Shown in pieces: positions 26,042-34,672 of a DNA stretch of 55,348 nt. Numbering within the stretch: the first letter of the stretch is position 1; each line of letters opens with the position of its first letter. The translations under genes and the position numbers were made by a program. The notes beneath the pieces are model-generated. The model had not been told where the DNA came from and searched no databases. It saw nothing but the letters and a program-made list of their open reading frames with translations. Origin of the DNA: JBKEDS01 sp047975545. Its GTDB lineage: Bacteria; Bacteroidota; Bacteroidia; Flavobacteriales; Flavobacteriaceae. The DNA lies in NCBI GenBank assembly GCA_047975545.1, contig JBKEDS010000059.1:1-55348 (forward strand). Reading direction: 5' to 3'.

Positions 26042-26049
26042 TATCTTTG
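26042..26049 (+). promoter_or_regulatory. Promoter -7 element of ppk1-ppx
   Basis: TATCTTTG lies 27 nt before ATG 26077. Transcription would begin near 26055, which supports ATG 26077 over the upstream in-frame TTG 26056 as the ppk1 start. Confidence 0.55.
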
Positions 26050-26076
26050 TAAAAGTTGTTTAAACTTTTTTATGGT

Positions 26077-28146
26077 ATGATTGCATTAGAAACCTCAAAC
26101 ACCAACTTTACCTACATAAATAGAGAAATTAGCTGGCTACAATTTAATGCCAGGGTATTGCAAGAAGCCGAGGACGAAAGTGTCCCCTTGATAGAGCGGT
26201 TGCGCTTTCTCGGTATTTTTTCAAATAATTTAGATGAATTTTTTAGGGTACGCTACGCCACGGTAAAGCGCATTGTCGATGCCGGAAAAGGAGGAAAAAG
26301 CGAGCTTGGGGGCATTAGGGCGCAAGAACTTCTTGAGGATATTACCCAAATTGTTATAAAACAACAAACCGAAAGCTCGGCCTTGTTGGATTTGCTCCAC
26401 AAAAAACTGGAAGAAGAAAACATTTATATCATTAACGAGTCCCAAATCGATAGCGCCCAGCACGACTATATAAAACACTATTTTTTTAGCAAAGTAAGCC
26501 CCGGGCTTGTTACCATTATACTTAACGATTTGGTTGTTATTCCAAACCTAAAGGATACGGCGGCATACTTGGCCGTTAAAATACAGCTTAAAAACGGGAA
26601 AAAACAATTTGCGCTTATCGAAATACCCAAAAGCAGCAATAGGTTTGTCGAGCTTCCCAAGAAGGATGGCAAAAACTATATTATTATTTTGGACGATTTG
26701 CTTCGGTATTGTTTAAAGGACATTTTCAATATTTTCGATTGCAAATCCATATCGGCGCACATGATTAAAATAACCCGGGATGCCGAACTGGATTTTGAAA
26801 GCGACCTGAGCAAAAGTTTCCTCGAAAAAATTTCCGATAGCGTTAGGCACAGAAAAATAGGCGATCCCGTCCGCTTTGTTTACGATAAAACCATAGACCA
26901 AGAAACCTTGGATTATTTAATGAACAAAATGGGAATTGAGGACACCGATAGCATTATTCCCGGTGGGCGCTACCATAACAGGCGCGATTATATGGGGTTT
27001 CCCAGTCTGGGGCGAACCGATTTAATGTACAGTAAAATAGAAGCCCTGCCCATTAAGGGGCTTAATTTGGAAACCAGCCTGTTTAAGGCCATAGAAAAAA
27101 AGGACTATTTACTATATGCCCCTTACCAAACCTTTTCGTACGTGGTTCGGTTTTTAAGGGAAGCCGCACTGGATCCTGCCGTAAAGACCATAAAAATTAC
27201 CATTTATCGTTTGGCGGAAATTTCGCATATTGCAAGTTCGTTAATAAATGCCGCTATAAATGGTAAATCCGTAACCGTATCCATCGAACTTCAGGCCCGG
27301 TTCGACGAGCAGGCCAATATCGATTACGCCCAGCAAATGGAAGATGAGGGCATTAACCTTATCTTTGGCGTTCAAGGCCTAAAAGTACACAGTAAAATAT
27401 GTGTTATTGAACGAGAAGAAAACAAAAAACTTCGCCGCTACGGCTTTATAAGTACAGGGAATTTTAACGAATCCACAGCTAATATTTATACCGATTATAC
27501 ACTTTTTACCGCCAACCAAAGTATACTGAAAGATGTGGGCAAGATTTTTAATTTCTTTGAATCCAATTATAAAATATTTCGGTACAAACACTTAATAACC
27601 TCGCCACATTACACCAAAAAAGCACTATTTAAGCTAATCGACCAAGAAATAAAAAACGTAAAAGAAGGACGTGAAGGCTTTATCCGCCTAAAAATGAACA
27701 GTATTTCCAGTTACCCCATGATCGATAAGCTTTACCAAGCCAGCAACGCAGGGGTAAAAATACAAATGATAGTTAGGGGCATTTGCTGCCTAATACCCGG
27801 TATAAAAGGCATGAGCGAAAATATTGAGGTAATAAGTATTGTCGATAAATTTTTGGAACACCCTCGTGTATATATTTTTGGCAATAACGGCAACCCCAAA
27901 CTGTACATATCCTCGGCCGATTGGATGTCGCGCAATATTGAAAACAGGGTAGAGGTAACCTGCCCGATTTACGACCCGGCCATAAAACAGGAAATTATAA
28001 ATACCCTTGATATTTGTTGGAGCGACAATGTTAAGGCCCGCCTTATAAATACCGAAAACGAAAACGAATACAAAACCAATAATAAACAAAAAGTAAGGTC
28101 GCAATTTGCCACCTACGAATATTATTTAAAACAATTAGAAAACTAA
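26077..28146 (+). CDS. ppk1: Polyphosphate kinase 1
   Basis: It reversibly polymerises the ATP gamma-phosphate into polyphosphate. From ATG 26077 it is 689 aa, the usual PPK1 size. It opens with the PPK N-domain (YINREISWLQFNARVLQEA) and FLGIFSNNLDEFFRVR. The phospho-acceptor histidine lies in FGVQGLKVHSKICVIER. A later phospholipase-D-like repeat carries GNNGNPKLYISSADWMSRN and NRVEVTCPIYD. Starting at TTG 26056 would add seven unlikely residues. ppx follows after a single base, so translation is coupled. Confidence 0.96.
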   Translation: MIALETSNTNFTYINREISWLQFNARVLQEAEDESVPLIERLRFLGIFSNNLDEFFRVRYATVKRIVDAGKGGKSELGGIRAQELLEDITQIVIKQQTESSALLDLLHKKLEEENIYIINESQIDSAQHDYIKHYFFSKVSPGLVTIILNDLVVIPNLKDTAAYLAVKIQLKNGKKQFALIEIPKSSNRFVELPKKDGKNYIIILDDLLRYCLKDIFNIFDCKSISAHMIKITRDAELDFESDLSKSFLEKISDSVRHRKIGDPVRFVYDKTIDQETLDYLMNKMGIEDTDSIIPGGRYHNRRDYMGFPSLGRTDLMYSKIEALPIKGLNLETSLFKAIEKKDYLLYAPYQTFSYVVRFLREAALDPAVKTIKITIYRLAEISHIASSLINAAINGKSVTVSIELQARFDEQANIDYAQQMEDEGINLIFGVQGLKVHSKICVIEREENKKLRRYGFISTGNFNESTANIYTDYTLFTANQSILKDVGKIFNFFESNYKIFRYKHLITSPHYTKKALFKLIDQEIKNVKEGREGFIRLKMNSISSYPMIDKLYQASNAGVKIQMIVRGICCLIPGIKGMSENIEVISIVDKFLEHPRVYIFGNNGNPKLYISSADWMSRNIENRVEVTCPIYDPAIKQEIINTLDICWSDNVKARLINTENENEYKTNNKQKVRSQFATYEYYLKQLEN

Positions 28147-28147
28147 T

Positions 28148-29059
28148 ATGCTTACCATAAAAAAATATGCGGCCATAGATATAGGTTCCAATGCAGTACG
28201 ATTATTAATTTCAAACATTATCGAGCGAAAGGGTTATCCCGTTAAGTTCAAAAAAAATTCGTTGGTGCGCGTTCCCATTCGTCTTGGTGCCGATGTATTT
28301 GTGCATAATAAAATTTCGAAGGAAAACACACAACGCATGGTCGATACCATGATGGCTTTTAAGCTGTTAATGAAATCGCATAAAGTGGTAAAATACAAGG
28401 CCTGTGCCACATCGGCCATGCGCGAATCGGTTAACGGCAAAAAGGTAGTTAACCAAATTTTGGAAAGCTCGGGCATTAGCATCGATATTATTGGAGGAGA
28501 GGAAGAGGCCGCCATTATAGCCGCCACCGATTTAAACAGTTATATCGACCCAAGTAAAACTTACCTATATGTCGATGTGGGGGGCGGTAGTACCGAATTT
28601 ACCGTAATACACGAGGGACAAACCATAGTATCCCGGTCGTTTAAAATAGGCACGGTACGATTGCTAAACGATATGGTGGTAAAGGAAACATGGCAAGAAC
28701 TTGAAGCATGGATTAAGGAACACACCCGAAAATACGAAAAAATATCGCTTTTGGGATCGGGCGGAAATATTAACAAAATTTTTAAGGAATCGGGCAAGAT
28801 GCTCGGTAAGCCGTTAACATACTTTTATTTAACCTCGTACTACAACATGCTCCAAAGCTATTCCTACGAGGAGCGTATTACCGAACTCGACCTAAACCAG
28901 GACCGTGCCGACGTAATTATTCCCGCCATGCGCATTTATTTATCGGCCATGAAATGGAGTTCGGCAAAAAATATTTACGTACCCAAAATAGGTTTGGCCG
29001 ATGGTATAATTAAAAGCATATATTTCGATACGGTTTCAAGTAATATCCACACTACATAG
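28148..29059 (+). CDS. ppx: Ppx/GppA exopolyphosphatase
   Basis: It hydrolyses polyphosphate from the ends, or pppGpp in GppA relatives. The 303-aa protein has the ASKHA phosphate loops YAAIDIGSNAVRLLIS (about 8-23), the ACATSAMRES block, IIGGEEEAAIIA, and YVDVGGGSTEFTVI with the catalytic glutamate nearby. It is the short, single-module form common in Bacteroidota. Its ATG lies one base after the ppk1 stop. The pair gives opposing synthesis and degradation activities. Confidence 0.93.
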   Translation: MLTIKKYAAIDIGSNAVRLLISNIIERKGYPVKFKKNSLVRVPIRLGADVFVHNKISKENTQRMVDTMMAFKLLMKSHKVVKYKACATSAMRESVNGKKVVNQILESSGISIDIIGGEEEAAIIAATDLNSYIDPSKTYLYVDVGGGSTEFTVIHEGQTIVSRSFKIGTVRLLNDMVVKETWQELEAWIKEHTRKYEKISLLGSGGNINKIFKESGKMLGKPLTYFYLTSYYNMLQSYSYEERITELDLNQDRADVIIPAMRIYLSAMKWSSAKNIYVPKIGLADGIIKSIYFDTVSSNIHTT

Positions 29060-29149
29060 AATAAATACGTAGTTTGTCTATTTTGTGTATTTTATTACAA
29101 AAAAATATTTAAATTGACGTCGGTTTAACACATTTAATATAAATTAAGC

Positions 29150-29710
29150 ATGAAAAAAAATATTACTTTTATAGTTGCCGTCTTATGTTCGGTATTAGTA
29201 TTTTCACAAGAAAAAGGCAATAAAGAATATTCTAAAGAAGCGCTTTACGGTGTTAGGGCGGGTTATAACATTTCTAATTTAGATTATGACCCCGATGCCA
29301 CTTTTTCAAACAAACACCGAAATGGGTTCGCTTTCGCTTTTGTAGCACAATATCCTTTATCGGGAACTTTTGCGTTTTCTCCCGAGGTGCAATTTTCTGC
29401 CGAAGGCGCTAAAAGTAGGGATAAAAAAATCAACTATATCCAAGCACCTTTAATTTTCAAACTTAAAATAGCCGAAAATTTGTCCTTAGGAGTGGGGCCA
29501 ATGGTTGGTATTAAACTTCACCAAGACGAAGTAAAGGATTACTATAAAGATTTAGCATTTTCCGGTGTTGGCGTATTGGAATATATGATTACCGAAGATA
29601 TTTTTATAGACGCCCGCTACCACTATGGACTTACCAATATTATAGAGAGTGGCAATTCGTTCGAAGCAAAAAATACCTGTATTCAATTAGGGGTAGGCTT
29701 TAGGCTTTAG
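29150..29710 (+). CDS. Outer-membrane beta-barrel protein (PorT/porin-like)
   Basis: The 186-aa secreted protein has a Sec signal (ITFIVAVLCSVLVFSQE). Amphipathic strands follow: YGVRAGYNISNL, GFAFAFVAQYPL, FAFSPEVQFSAEGAKS, YIQAPLIFKLKIAENLSLGVGPMVGI and the C-terminal CIQLGVGFRL, the layout of PF13568-type eight-strand barrels. The gene ends in TAG (29708-29710), and the same frame continues into a gene-like remnant. Confidence 0.85.
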   Translation: MKKNITFIVAVLCSVLVFSQEKGNKEYSKEALYGVRAGYNISNLDYDPDATFSNKHRNGFAFAFVAQYPLSGTFAFSPEVQFSAEGAKSRDKKINYIQAPLIFKLKIAENLSLGVGPMVGIKLHQDEVKDYYKDLAFSGVGVLEYMITEDIFIDARYHYGLTNIIESGNSFEAKNTCIQLGVGFRL

Positions 29711-29857
29711 ATAAAGAGGTTCAGGGGCGGCTTTACCGAACTGGGTATTCTGGTTTTTGCCTGTACGCCCGATTTATTTCCAGATTTAATGGCTTCAGCA
29801 ATAAAAAATGAAGATATAGCGGCATGGGCCAGTAAAAATAGTATTGTAACAAAGTAA
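29711..29857 (+). pseudogene. C-terminal remnant of an unidentified gene
   Basis: After the barrel gene's TAG the same frame stays open for 48 codons and reads like real protein (GGFTELGILVFACTPDLF, then DLMASAIKNEDIAAWA) before TAA 29855. It has no start codon of its own that would include the first part. The text is unlike the barrel and looks like the tail of a soluble protein brought here by a deletion. I do not recognise the parent family. Confidence 0.5.
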
Positions 29858-29909
29858 CACAATCATAAAAAATAATACTTTTTGCAATACCATTGCCCAA
29901 AATATTTTA

Positions 29910-29917
29910 TACATTTG
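29910..29917 (+). promoter_or_regulatory. Promoter -7 element very close to the DUF6660 start
   Basis: TACATTTG ends only 5 nt before ATG 29923, so the mRNA would be leaderless or nearly so if this element is used. Confidence 0.5.
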
Positions 29918-29922
29918 TGCAA

Positions 29923-30243
29923 ATGAAAGTTTTAGCACTCATATTATCCCTGTACATCTTAGCGCTTAATTTTGTGCCTTGTGGCGATAGTGCCAATTCT
30001 TTCAATAGCGGGACTAAAGCAGAATTGTCGCAAACCGCCGACCACGACCATCAGCACAGCGAAGGCGATTTTTGCTCGCCATTTTGCCAATGCAACTGCT
30101 GCAACCATGTACAAATAGTGCAGTTCCACATTCAGTATAACAATTGTCCCAACACAATAAATATATCCACGCAGGATACGTTCTATGCTTGTGGTGTAGA
30201 AAAACAATTTAGCACAACCTTACTTCAGCCCCCCCAAGTTTAA
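29923..30243 (+). CDS. DUF6660-type secreted His/Cys-rich small protein
   Basis: The 106-aa exported protein has a signal MKVLALILSLYILALNFVPC. A probable metal-binding stretch follows: DHDHQHSEGDFCSPFCQCNC and then CNHVQ, with clustered His and Cys. This pattern is seen in Bacteroidota ahead of Czc/Cus efflux genes, as here, where czcA begins 92 nt downstream. It may act as a periplasmic metal sensor or buffer. ATG 29923 is preferred over the in-frame TTG 29893, because the latter would put ten residues before the signal and lies upstream of the promoter element. Confidence 0.8.
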   Translation: MKVLALILSLYILALNFVPCGDSANSFNSGTKAELSQTADHDHQHSEGDFCSPFCQCNCCNHVQIVQFHIQYNNCPNTINISTQDTFYACGVEKQFSTTLLQPPQV

Positions 30244-30274
30244 TTCAGTCTGTAGGATAATTATATCCAAACGT

Positions 30275-30295
30275 TTGCAAAACCGGTTTTTGCAA
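30275..30295. promoter_or_regulatory. Near-perfect palindrome in the czcA leader, possible operator
   Basis: TTGCAAAACCGG followed by TTTTTGCAA is a 21-nt palindrome with one extra T. It lies between the DUF6660 gene and czcA, nested within the outer inverted repeat TTAATTCAGT (30240-30249) / ACTGAATTAA (30314-30323). It could be an operator or an mRNA structure. No metal regulator gene is next to it. Confidence 0.35.
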
Positions 30296-30335
30296 TAACT
30301 CTTCTAACGTTTAACTGAATTAACATTCATTAATT

Positions 30336-33300
30336 ATGATTAACAAAATCATTGACTTTTCCGTCAATAACAAATTCGTTATAGGCTTGTTTACGCTTGC
30401 CATTGTAGGGCTTGGTATTTGGAGCATGGGCAAAGTACCCATAGATGCCGTACCCGATATAACCAATAACCAAGTTCAGGTTATAACGCAATCGCCCAAC
30501 CTCGGTACCGAGGATGTGGAGCAAATGATAACCTATCCCGTAGAAGTGGCCATGAGCAATCTTCCCAATGTCGAGGAAATACGTTCCATATCACGGTTTG
30601 GCCTATCGGTAGTTACCATTGTGTTTAGCGATGATATGGGTACCTTTCTGCCGCGCCAATTGGTAGCCGAAAAACTAACCGAGGTTAAGGACGAAATCCC
30701 CAGCGGTTTTGGCGAGCCTACCATTGGTCCCATATCTACGGGATTAGGCGAAATTTACCAATACACCCTAAAGGTACAACCGGAGTATAAAGACAAATAT
30801 TCCATTACCGATTTGCGCACCATGCAGGATTGGATTGTACAGCGCCAAATGGCCATGGTACTGGGCGTGGTCGAGGTTAATGCCGTGGGCGGCAAAATTA
30901 AACAGTACGAAGTTGCCCTAAACCCAAATGAGCTTAGGGCCATGGGCATTACTGTTGCCGACGTGTTTGCGGCCCTTGAGGCCAACAACCAAAATACAGG
31001 CGGGGCTTATATCGAAAAAAACCACCAAGCCAATTTTATACGGGGCGAAGGCTTGGCAAGAAGTTTAAGCGATATTAAAAAAATTACCGTAAAAACCATC
31101 AATAATATTCCGGTAACCATTGGCGATGTTGCCAAGGTGCAATACGGCTCGGCAATCCGTTACGGTGCGCTAACACAGGATGGCGAGGGCGAGGTGGTTG
31201 GCGGTTTAATTATGATGTTAAAGGGCGCCAACTCCAACGATGTAATAAACAGCGTTAAGCAACGTATGGCGCAAATACAAAAATCCTTGCCCGAAGGCGT
31301 GGTTATTGAACCGCTTTTGGATAGGAGCAAACTTATTTCCGAAACCACTTCAACCGTTACAAAAAACCTTGCCGAAGGTGCGTTAATCGTTATTTTCGTG
31401 CTTATTTTTTTATTGGGCAATTGGCGAGGCGGCTTAATCGTGGCATCAACCATACCACTATCGTTGCTGTTTGCGTTTATTCTTATGAATATTTTTGGGG
31501 TCTGGGCAAACCTAATGAGCTTGGGTGCTATCGATTTCGGGATAATTATCGACGGAGCCGTTATTATTGTCGAAGCTACCGTATTTCTTATTGCTTCAAA
31601 TCGATTTAAAAAAGAAAAACTTTCGGCAGGGGATAGAAATAAAATGGCGGCAAATGCTTCAAAAAAAATGATGAATGCCGCTTTTTTTGGCCAGCTTATC
31701 ATTTTAATCGTGTTTATACCCATATTGGCGCTGCAAGGTATCGAGGGCAAAATGTTTAAACCCATGGCACTAACTTTTATTTTTGCCATGATGGGCGCTA
31801 TGGTGCTGTGCCTTACGTACGTACCCATGATGTCGGCCTTGGTGTTGCGCCAACCCAAAACCGATAAAAAATCGTATGGCGATAAGTTTGTACATTGGGT
31901 AGAAAACAGGTATGCACCACTGTTGGGCAAATCTTTAGAAAAAGGTAAGCTCATAATTGGTACGGCCGTTGGTTGGTTTGCAATTTCGGTAGTAGTGTTT
32001 ACAAAAATGGGGGGTGAATTTATACCGCAGTTGGATGAAGGCGATATAGCCTTTCACGCCATTTTAAAGCCCGGAAGCTCGCTAACCGAAACCATTGAAA
32101 CTACTACCAAAATAGAGCAGATTGTTAAGGCCGAATTTCCCGAGGTTATAAAAATTGTAAGCCGTATCGGGGTTGCCGAAATTCCCACTGACCCAATGCC
32201 CATGGATATTGCCGATGTTTTTGTTATTTTAAAACCAAAAAGCGAATGGACTACCGCAACTTCGAAAGATGAATTGATAGAAAAAATGAAATCGGCCATT
32301 GGTATTATTCCCGGTGTTAATTACGAATTTACCCAACCCATAGAAATGCGCTTCAACGAGCTGTTGGAAGGCGTTCGCGAGGATGTTGCCATTAAGCTCT
32401 ATGGCGAGGATGTTAACGTGCTTTCCCAAAAAGCCGATGAAATTGCCAAAATTATTGCCGGAACGCCCGGTATTGGCGACATGAAAGCCGAAGCCACAAC
32501 AGGCCTGCCGCAAATAACCATTTCGTACAACAGGGATAAACTGGCGCAGTACGGGCTTCAAATAAACAACCTAAATACCATGGTGCAATCGGCTTTTGCC
32601 GGAAGCAAAGCGGGCGTTATTTTCGAGGGCGAAAAGCGGTTTGATTTGGTGGTTCGGTTTGCGCATCAAAATCGTAACGATATTTCGGATATCCAAAACA
32701 TGTTTGTTAGTTTGCCGTCGGGAACACAAATTCCCCTGCGCGAAGTAGCCAATATTTCATATAAATCCGGCCCCATGCAAATTAGCCGCGACAATACCAA
32801 TCGCCGCACTTATGTTGGTATAAACGTAAGGGGCAGGGACGTAAAATCGCTGGTAACCGAAATAAAATCGAAATTAGACGCCCAACTAAAACTCCCGCCC
32901 GGTTATTTTATTAGGTACGGTGGTGCTTTCGAAAACCTGGAGCGAGCCGGTAACCGCTTGCTAACCGTTGTGCCTATTGCCCTGGCACTTATTTTTATAC
33001 TTATTTATTTTGCATTAAAATCCCTGCCCCAAACCTTAATGATTTATATGGCAATTCCCTTGGCCACCATTGGGGGCATCGTGGCCTTATGGCTACGGGG
33101 TATGCCGTTTAGCATATCGGCGGGCGTTGGGTTTATCGTGCTGTTTGGCGTAGCGGTTTTAAACGGGCTGGTTATGGTAAACGGTTTAAACGAGCTAAAG
33201 GAAGAAGGTGTTACCGATTTAAAAAGCAGGATTATAGAAGGTACAAAACGCCGTATCCGCCCCATTATGTTAACGGCGTTTACCGACGTTTTGGGCTTTT

Positions 33301-34670
33301 TGCCCATGGCCGTGTCGGCATCGGCAGGAGCCGAGGTACAACGCCCGCTGGCAACCGTGGTTATTGGCGGTTTGCTAACCTCTACTTTGCTAACTTTGTT
33401 TGTTTTGCCCATATTGTATCATTGGGTAGAACAAAAATCGGTTACGTTTAATTTGGGCAAAAAAGCAGCCATAACGGCAATAGTTGGGTTTGCTGCGTTT
33501 ATTGTTCCGGCGCAAACAAGCGCCCAACAAAGTACGGATGCGCTGCCGAAGATAACTTGGCAACAAGCGATCCAAATATCCAAACAAAACTATCCCGTTT
33601 TAAAACAAAAGCAATTGGCAATTACAAAACAGGAGCAACTTAAATCTACGGCTTTCGATTTTGGTGCCACGGAAGTGTTTACCGGGGGCGAGGAAATTAG
33701 CAACAATACGGGCATATACACCACTATTGGTTTGGGGCAATCGAACATCGATGTATTTGGTATAGGAGCTAAAAAACAGTTGCGGGAGCAGCAAATTCAA
33801 TTAGCTAAAAACGCTTATAAATTATCTGAAATTGAATTGGAATTAGAGGTGAAAAAAGCATGGGCAAGGAGCTTTCAAGCTAAGAGAAATTATAGGCTTT
33901 ATGAAGAATTGGATTCCGTTTACACTAAATTTGAAGAAGCCGCCAGTTTAAATTTTGAAGTCGAAAATATTTCGAAATTAGAATACGAAGCTGCCAAAAA
34001 CCAGCGCTTTCAAATTCAGAATAAAAAAACACAAGCCTTTAGCGAATACCGTATAGCCCTGCAACGGCTAAACCTTTTGTTATTTGCCGATACGTTTTAT
34101 ACGGTTAGCGATAAATTGGACGATGTTCCAATTTTAAAAACCGAACAATTAGCAACGGTAGGGCATCCCGAATTAACAATAGCCGAAGTTCGGGCCAAAG
34201 CCGCAGAAGCCGAATACAAAGCAGCAAAAGCCGATAATTGGCCCAAGTTTAATTTACAGGGCGGTTTGCAAAAGGTTGATGGTAGTTCGGGGTTTTACAG
34301 CTATCAAGCGGGAATTTCCATCCCGTTTTTGTCCGGTACCAACAAAGCCCGGGTAAAAATGGCCAAAATAGATAAGGAAATTGCCCAAACCAACATTTTG
34401 CTTAAAAAACAAGAAGTACAATCGGAATTAATACAAGCCATCGAAAACTACAACAAATGGAAGGCTTCATGGAACTTTTACAGCACTCAGGTTTTGCCCT
34501 TAACAAAAAACCAAAAGCGGGGTGCTTTGTTGGCCTATAAAGAAGGCGAGATAGATTATACCGCTTTTTCGCAACTTGTAAAAGAAGCCGTCCAGTCCGA
34601 ACTGGAAGCCCAGGACGCCTTAGCCAATTATTTAAAAAGTACATTTCAACTCCACTATTTTAATCAATAA
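30336..34670 (+). CDS. czcA: CusA/CzcA heavy-metal efflux RND pump fused to a TolC-like outer-membrane factor
   Basis: This proton-driven RND pump exports metal cations such as Cu, Zn, Co or Cd. Residues 1-1035 are a full HME-RND protein: FVIGLFTLAIVGLGIWSM (TM1), PIDAVPDITNNQVQV, NLMSLGAIDFGIIIDGAVII (TM4 region), GGEFIPQLDEGDIAF and VGFIVLFGVAVLNGLVMVNG. A hydrophobic link (about 1043-1060, AAITAIVGFAAFIVPA), looking like an absorbed signal peptide, leads to a TolC/OEP part of about 380 aa with long helices (ELELEVKKAWARSFQAKRNY). The 1444-aa fusion is known in Bacteroidota. The adaptor gene follows after 2 nt. Metal specificity cannot be read reliably. Confidence 0.95.
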   Translation: MINKIIDFSVNNKFVIGLFTLAIVGLGIWSMGKVPIDAVPDITNNQVQVITQSPNLGTEDVEQMITYPVEVAMSNLPNVEEIRSISRFGLSVVTIVFSDDMGTFLPRQLVAEKLTEVKDEIPSGFGEPTIGPISTGLGEIYQYTLKVQPEYKDKYSITDLRTMQDWIVQRQMAMVLGVVEVNAVGGKIKQYEVALNPNELRAMGITVADVFAALEANNQNTGGAYIEKNHQANFIRGEGLARSLSDIKKITVKTINNIPVTIGDVAKVQYGSAIRYGALTQDGEGEVVGGLIMMLKGANSNDVINSVKQRMAQIQKSLPEGVVIEPLLDRSKLISETTSTVTKNLAEGALIVIFVLIFLLGNWRGGLIVASTIPLSLLFAFILMNIFGVWANLMSLGAIDFGIIIDGAVIIVEATVFLIASNRFKKEKLSAGDRNKMAANASKKMMNAAFFGQLIILIVFIPILALQGIEGKMFKPMALTFIFAMMGAMVLCLTYVPMMSALVLRQPKTDKKSYGDKFVHWVENRYAPLLGKSLEKGKLIIGTAVGWFAISVVVFTKMGGEFIPQLDEGDIAFHAILKPGSSLTETIETTTKIEQIVKAEFPEVIKIVSRIGVAEIPTDPMPMDIADVFVILKPKSEWTTATSKDELIEKMKSAIGIIPGVNYEFTQPIEMRFNELLEGVREDVAIKLYGEDVNVLSQKADEIAKIIAGTPGIGDMKAEATTGLPQITISYNRDKLAQYGLQINNLNTMVQSAFAGSKAGVIFEGEKRFDLVVRFAHQNRNDISDIQNMFVSLPSGTQIPLREVANISYKSGPMQISRDNTNRRTYVGINVRGRDVKSLVTEIKSKLDAQLKLPPGYFIRYGGAFENLERAGNRLLTVVPIALALIFILIYFALKSLPQTLMIYMAIPLATIGGIVALWLRGMPFSISAGVGFIVLFGVAVLNGLVMVNGLNELKEEGVTDLKSRIIEGTKRRIRPIMLTAFTDVLGFLPMAVSASAGAEVQRPLATVVIGGLLTSTLLTLFVLPILYHWVEQKSVTFNLGKKAAITAIVGFAAFIVPAQTSAQQSTDALPKITWQQAIQISKQNYPVLKQKQLAITKQEQLKSTAFDFGATEVFTGGEEISNNTGIYTTIGLGQSNIDVFGIGAKKQLREQQIQLAKNAYKLSEIELELEVKKAWARSFQAKRNYRLYEELDSVYTKFEEAASLNFEVENISKLEYEAAKNQRFQIQNKKTQAFSEYRIALQRLNLLLFADTFYTVSDKLDDVPILKTEQLATVGHPELTIAEVRAKAAEAEYKAAKADNWPKFNLQGGLQKVDGSSGFYSYQAGISIPFLSGTNKARVKMAKIDKEIAQTNILLKKQEVQSELIQAIENYNKWKASWNFYSTQVLPLTKNQKRGALLAYKEGEIDYTAFSQLVKEAVQSELEAQDALANYLKSTFQLHYFNQ

Positions 34671-34672
34671 CA

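Noticed and set aside
26056..26076. TTG start for ppk1 giving seven extra residues
   Set aside because: The promoter element at 26042 and the normal PPK1 N-terminus favour ATG 26077.
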